From positions 1 through 8,735 of the forward strand of contig JAWOBE010000093.1 in assembly GCA_046498185.1 (NCBI GenBank): 8,735 nt of DNA, in the 5' to 3' direction. This document shows, piece by piece, positions 6,350-8,735 of this stretch (positions are counted from its first letter, which is position 1; the number at the start of each line of letters is the position of its first letter). Source of the stretch: CAYXDR01 sp046498185 (GTDB lineage: Bacteria; Desulfobacterota; DSM-4660; Desulfatiglandales; Desulfatiglandaceae). The notes below the pieces were generated by a model. The model was not told where the DNA came from. It saw nothing but the letters and a program-made list of their open reading frames with translations, and searched no databases. The translations under genes and the position numbers were made by a program.

Positions 6350-6374
6350 CTTTTTTTAATAATTTTTATCGAAT

Positions 6375-6380
6375 AGGAGG
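6375..6380 (+). promoter_or_regulatory. Strong ribosome binding site fixing a GTG start
   Basis: AGGAGG, a full-strength Shine-Dalgarno sequence 6 nt before GTG 6387. It supports GTG as the start of the double-GNAT gene. Confidence 0.85.
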
Positions 6381-6386
6381 TAATTC

Positions 6387-7358
6387 GTGGGTGCTGTTGA
6401 AATTCCGGAGGGATTTGTGGTGCGGAATTTTGAGGTTCCGGATGTGCCTGGCGTCAGGGAATTTGTCTCCAGCTGTCCTCCGCTGGAGGTCCACACCGAA
6501 TTTACCTATTGGGTCCTGGCATCGTACTTTTCAAATCTTTGTTTCGTAGCAGAAACGGAACATGGGACGGCCGGGTTCGTAAGCGCCGTTTCAAACCGGG
6601 ATCGGTGTTATTTATGGCAGATATGCGTTGCACCGCCGTATCGCGGTGGTCCCCTCGGTGAGGCGTTGATAGCCGCGGTGGTTAGGAAGGCTTCCTCTTC
6701 CGGCTGCGGGTGCCTGCAGTTTTCCATTGATCCGGGAAACAAACCCAGCAATGGCCTGTTTTCCCGTTTTGCCGCGAAGAGAGGATTTGAAATGCGCGGC
6801 GTGGGAAAGGTGGGGTGTGAGATCGTCTATGAGTGGGTTTTCGAGCAGGACGGAAGGCGCATGGAACCCTCTCTCTCCGGTTATTTTCCCGGTGCCTTGG
6901 GGATGATTCTCCAAGCACATGCAAGGTATTATCATGAAGTCTGGGGTTTCGATTCGTCGTTCGAGATTCAGGAAGGCAGAGAACTGGCCGAATTTTTTAT
7001 GCGTTATACTGAAGGCCGCGATTTTCTCAGCCTTGCCCTGGTAGGAAATGAGTTCGCCGGGTCGATAGCCGTCGACGGGTCATGCGAGAGCCCTGAAGGC
7101 GCTCGGCTGCGATGGTTTATTGTAAAGGCGGACTTTCAAGGCCGGGGTATCGGGAATGCGCTGATGAACGATGCGATGGTTTTTTGCCGGAAGGCGGGTC
7201 ATGCAAAAGTTCATCTCTGGACTTTTGAAGGCCTGGACGCCGCCAGGCATTTATATGAAAAAGCAGGTTTTCTGCTTGCCGAAGAAAGGCCTGTTCGGCA
7301 ATGGGGACTTGAGCGGGTAAATGAGCAGAAGTTTTGTTTTGAGGGAAAGCGTGGATGA
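6387..7358 (+). CDS. Double GNAT-domain acetyltransferase (EctA-like N-terminal half, second canonical GNAT half)
   Basis: A 323-residue protein with two GNAT folds. The first (about 10-150) resembles diaminobutyrate acetyltransferase EctA: a PPLEVHTEFTYW stretch with LASYFSNLCFVAE, then GFVSAV and LWQICVAPPYRGGPLGEALI. In that acetyl-CoA loop the usual R-G-x-G-x-G reads R86-G-G-P89-L-G91, so a proline replaces the central glycine. The second (about 170-310) resembles the acetyltransferase half of MarR-GNAT fusion proteins. Its motif is canonical, Q251-G-R-G-I-G256, followed by KVHLWTFEGLDAARHLY, and KAGFLLAEE. The second half is thus the more likely active one. GTG with AGGAGG 6 nt upstream is the start. 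The 3' end overlaps recX. Substrate is unknown. Ectoine synthesis is not supported, as no ectB or ectC is near. Confidence 0.85.
   Translation: MGAVEIPEGFVVRNFEVPDVPGVREFVSSCPPLEVHTEFTYWVLASYFSNLCFVAETEHGTAGFVSAVSNRDRCYLWQICVAPPYRGGPLGEALIAAVVRKASSSGCGCLQFSIDPGNKPSNGLFSRFAAKRGFEMRGVGKVGCEIVYEWVFEQDGRRMEPSLSGYFPGALGMILQAHARYYHEVWGFDSSFEIQEGRELAEFFMRYTEGRDFLSLALVGNEFAGSIAVDGSCESPEGARLRWFIVKADFQGRGIGNALMNDAMVFCRKAGHAKVHLWTFEGLDAARHLYEKAGFLLAEERPVRQWGLERVNEQKFCFEGKRG
7341..7344 (+). promoter_or_regulatory. Ribosome binding site for recX
   Basis: GAGG lies 6 nt before GTG 7351, within the last codons of the GNAT gene. It favours GTG 7351 over the in-frame ATG at 7321, which has only a weak GAGCGGG upstream. 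Confidence 0.5.
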
Positions 7359-7863
7359 AAAAAAGGTTGGTGCCGGGAATGTTATAAGACGTGAAGAAGA
7401 CCGGGCGTTCGCCGCATCGCTTGACTTTTTGGCCAGTAAGGCCCGGAGCCGCCTGGAGACGGTGAAATACCTTTCGCGAAAGGGTTTTTCCGGTCGTGCA
7501 GCCGCCGATGCGGTCGGGAAGCTTGAGCATTACGGCTATTTGAACGACGAGGAATATGCGCGGATGGTCGTGGATTCCCGGGTTAGGCTCAATCCCCGCG
7601 GGGTTCCGGCTTTACGAGGAGAGCTGTCCTCCAAGGGTGTCGATGAGCGGACGATTGACAAGGCTGTTCAAGGTATCGATGAACGTGAGTGCGCCCGACT
7701 GGCGGTGGAAAGAGGACTTTATCGGTGGCGTGGGGATGACAGGAGAAGTTTTTTCCGGAAAGTCATGGCCTTTCTCGGGCGGAGAGGATTTCCCTACGAT
7801 GTTGCGTCCGAAGTTTGCAATGAAGCCTGGGAGTCGGTGTGCGGGAATTCCGAGGAGGGTTGA
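7351..7863 (+). CDS. recX: RecX, regulator of the RecA recombinase
   Basis: RecX is a small cytoplasmic protein made of three-helix repeats that binds in the RecA-DNA filament groove and limits RecA activity. The translation carries the family pattern: an AASLDFLASKARSRLETVKYL repeat opening, RKGFSGRAAADAV, then LEHYGYLNDEEYARMVVDSR, the most diagnostic segment, followed by RGVPALRGELSSKGVDERTI and a C-terminal repeat ending FLGRRGFPYDVASEV. With GTG 7351 the product is 170 residues and overlaps the GNAT gene by 8 bp. With ATG 7321 it is 180 residues and overlaps by 38 bp. Both lengths suit the family. The usual partner recA is not in this window, and the coupling to a GNAT gene is uncommon. 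A repeat array starts 26 bp after its stop. Confidence 0.88.
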   Translation: MDEKKVGAGNVIRREEDRAFAASLDFLASKARSRLETVKYLSRKGFSGRAAADAVGKLEHYGYLNDEEYARMVVDSRVRLNPRGVPALRGELSSKGVDERTIDKAVQGIDERECARLAVERGLYRWRGDDRRSFFRKVMAFLGRRGFPYDVASEVCNEAWESVCGNSEEG

Positions 7864-7889
7864 TGGGATTGCGTCCCGGCCTTATTATG

Positions 7890-8278
7890 TCGGCGTCGGT
7901 ATCGGTATCGGCTGTTTTTCAGGTAGTGCTTTTGGATTCCGAATAACTAATAGCTAATAGCTAATGGCTAACGGCTGCAGGGTAGCACCTTCCGATGCCG
8001 GCCGCGCCGGGGGTTCCGCTGCGGGAGCCTCATATTTCGTAGTCTTCCACGAGGAAGACATGCAATATCGTGTGGGAGCGGTTTTCAACCGCGATAAAGG
8101 AATCGGCACCGACGGGGATTGGAGCGCAAGCTTTGGTTCTTTCACCGAAGCCACTCACATGGCGCCCCTTCTCCGTGATGAATCTCCCGCATCGAAACTC
8201 CCTCCACAGCCTTTATTCGGCTTGAGGTGAGGTCGTTGTCAGCGGAGCGAAGCGAATCGGTTGTCGTTGTCGTAATCG
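7890..8278. repeat. Composite intergenic repeat, full copy B
   Basis: First unit of the right-hand array. It has a hexamer tract (7890-7913, four units), a heptamer tract (7940-7981, six units), hairpins at 7998-8010, 8042-8059 and 8078-8092, a stem region 8142-8148/8172-8178 with one mismatch, the CAGCCTTTATTCGGCTTGAG block, GTCAGCGGAGCGAAGCGAAT and the closing tract GTTGTCGTTGTCGTAATCG (8260-8278). An 88-codon ORF from 7964 runs through it, but I do not regard it as a gene. Confidence 0.92.
8078..8092. repeat. REP-like palindrome, copy 2
   Basis: Identical stem and TTC loop to the copy at 216, with the same GTGGGA and GATAAA flanks, at the equivalent place in repeat unit B. Confidence 0.7.
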
Positions 8279-8286
8279 ATCTCCCC

Positions 8287-8679
8287 TCGGGGTCGGGGTC
8301 GGCGTCGGTATCGGTATCGGCTGTTTTTCCGGTAGCGGTTTTGGATTCCGAATAGCTAATAGCTAATGGCTAACGGCTGCAGGGTAGCACCTTCCGATTC
8401 CGGCCGCGCCGGGGGTTCCGCTGCGGGAGCTTCATATTTCGTAGTTCTCCCCGAGGGAGACTCGCTGTTTACTATGGGAGCGGTTTTTAACCGCGATAAG
8501 GATCAACCACCGGAGGTGATTCAGATGCAAGCTTTGGCTCTTTCACCGAAGCCACTCACATGGCGCACCTTCTCGGTGATGAATCTCCCGCATCGAAACC
8601 CCCTCCGCAGCCTTTATTCTTCTTGAGGTGAGGTCGTTGTCAGCGGAGCGAAGCGAAGCGGTTGTCGTTGTCGTAATCG
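8287..8679. repeat. Composite intergenic repeat, full copy C
   Basis: Second tandem unit, 409 bp from copy B measured between the TCGGCTGT anchors. It has a hexamer tract of six units (8287-8322), a heptamer tract of five (8349-8383), hairpins at 8400-8412, 8444-8461 and 8480-8494, a perfect stem 8543-8549/8573-8579, and the closing tract at 8661-8679. It differs most from A and B in the 8444-8472 hairpin, yet keeps a hairpin there. The 86-codon ORF from 8366 shares its start region with the one in copy B and is likewise rejected as a gene. Confidence 0.92.
8480..8494. repeat. REP-like palindrome, copy 3
   Basis: Same 6 bp stem, but the loop reads TTT instead of TTC. The only difference within the palindrome falls in the loop, so the stem is unchanged. 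Equivalent place in repeat unit C. Confidence 0.7.
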
Positions 8680-8693
8680 ATATGCTTCTTCCC

Positions 8694-8735
8694 TTGGCGT
8701 CGGTATCGGTATCGGCTGTTTTTCCGGTAGCGGTT
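8694..8735. repeat. Composite intergenic repeat, copy D (cut by window end)
   Basis: Third tandem unit, starting with TTGGCG, TCGGTA, TCGGTA, TCGGCT and the TGTTTTTCCGGTAGCGGTT block. It is 395 bp from copy C by anchor. The C-D junction closely matches the sequence at the left edge (GTAATCGATATGC then CCCT and the hexamer tract), so the array continues beyond this window. Confidence 0.9.

Noticed and set aside
6387..6836. Ectoine biosynthesis (ectA) assignment for the first GNAT half
   Set aside because: Resemblance is only at domain level, the acetyl-CoA loop is altered, and no ectB or ectC lies nearby.
7954..8154. Minus-strand 66-codon ORF in copy B and its relative in copy A (92-496)
   Set aside because: It overlaps the hairpin cluster on the opposite strand. 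Differences between copies are mostly non-synonymous in this frame too, and there is no ribosome site.
7964..8230. 88-codon + strand ORF in repeat copy B, similar at its N-terminal half to ORFs in copies A (from 101) and C (from 8366)
   Set aside because: It starts inside the heptamer tract without a ribosome site. Copies A and C share about 30 codons and then diverge or stop (copy A ends after 45 codons). Base differences between copies mostly change the amino acid, as expected for non-coding DNA.
8525..8626. Short 33-codon ORF in copy C preceded by GGAGG 8 nt before ATG
   Set aside because: The equivalent ORF in copy A ends after 12 codons and copy B lacks the ATG, so the reading frame is not conserved.
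7890..8679. Possible CRISPR array
   Set aside because: The repeat is about 400 bp, copies touch without unique spacers, and no cas gene is present.

Overview
The window looks like a piece of chromosome from a deltaproteobacterium-type anaerobe (Desulfobacterota, perhaps Desulfobacterales or Syntrophobacterales). This is an inference from the general look of the proteins (multi-PAS sensor, class I/II aminotransferase, short catabolic operon, RecX), moderate GC, and intergenic DNA full of TCGGTA-, GTTGTC- and CTAATAG-type short repeats. No marker gene fixes the taxon.

Layout: 1-486 is a repeat unit followed by a long inverted repeat, leading into a three-PAS sensor protein (487-1938, +) with a degenerate histidine-kinase dimerisation segment and no ATPase domain. 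It converges on a PLP aminotransferase (1989-3152, -) across 50 bp in which I see no clear terminator. A repeat-bearing divergent spacer (3153-3457) separates the aminotransferase from a tightly overlapping + strand operon: a prolyl-tRNA editing protein of the YbaK/ProXp-ala type (3458-3967), an enolase-superfamily enzyme of the mandelate racemase subgroup (3957-5081) and a fold-type II PLP serine/threonine dehydratase or racemase (5081-6046). A 340 bp repeat-filled spacer (6047-6386) follows. Next is a second overlapping pair, a double-GNAT acetyltransferase (6387-7358) and RecX (7351-7863). From 7890 to the end lies a tandem array of the same roughly 400 bp composite repeat that opens the window.

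How the genes may work together: the aminotransferase, enolase-superfamily enzyme and PLP dehydratase are all small-molecule enzymes acting on amino or hydroxy acids, and the tRNA-editing protein is translationally linked to two of them. A shared role in handling a hydroxy or amino acid is plausible, but no substrate can be read from the sequence. GNAT-RecX is a separate unit, with no recA in view.

The most unusual content is the composite repeat. Each full unit runs in a fixed order: a TCGGNN hexamer tract ending in TCGGCTGT, a CTAATRG heptamer tract, a cluster of four short hairpins including a REP-like GCGGTT-loop-AACCGC palindrome, a further stem that shows a compensatory base-pair change between copies, and a closing GTTGTC tract. 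Full, internally deleted and edge-only copies occupy four of the five intergenic regions; only the 50 bp convergent gap lacks them.
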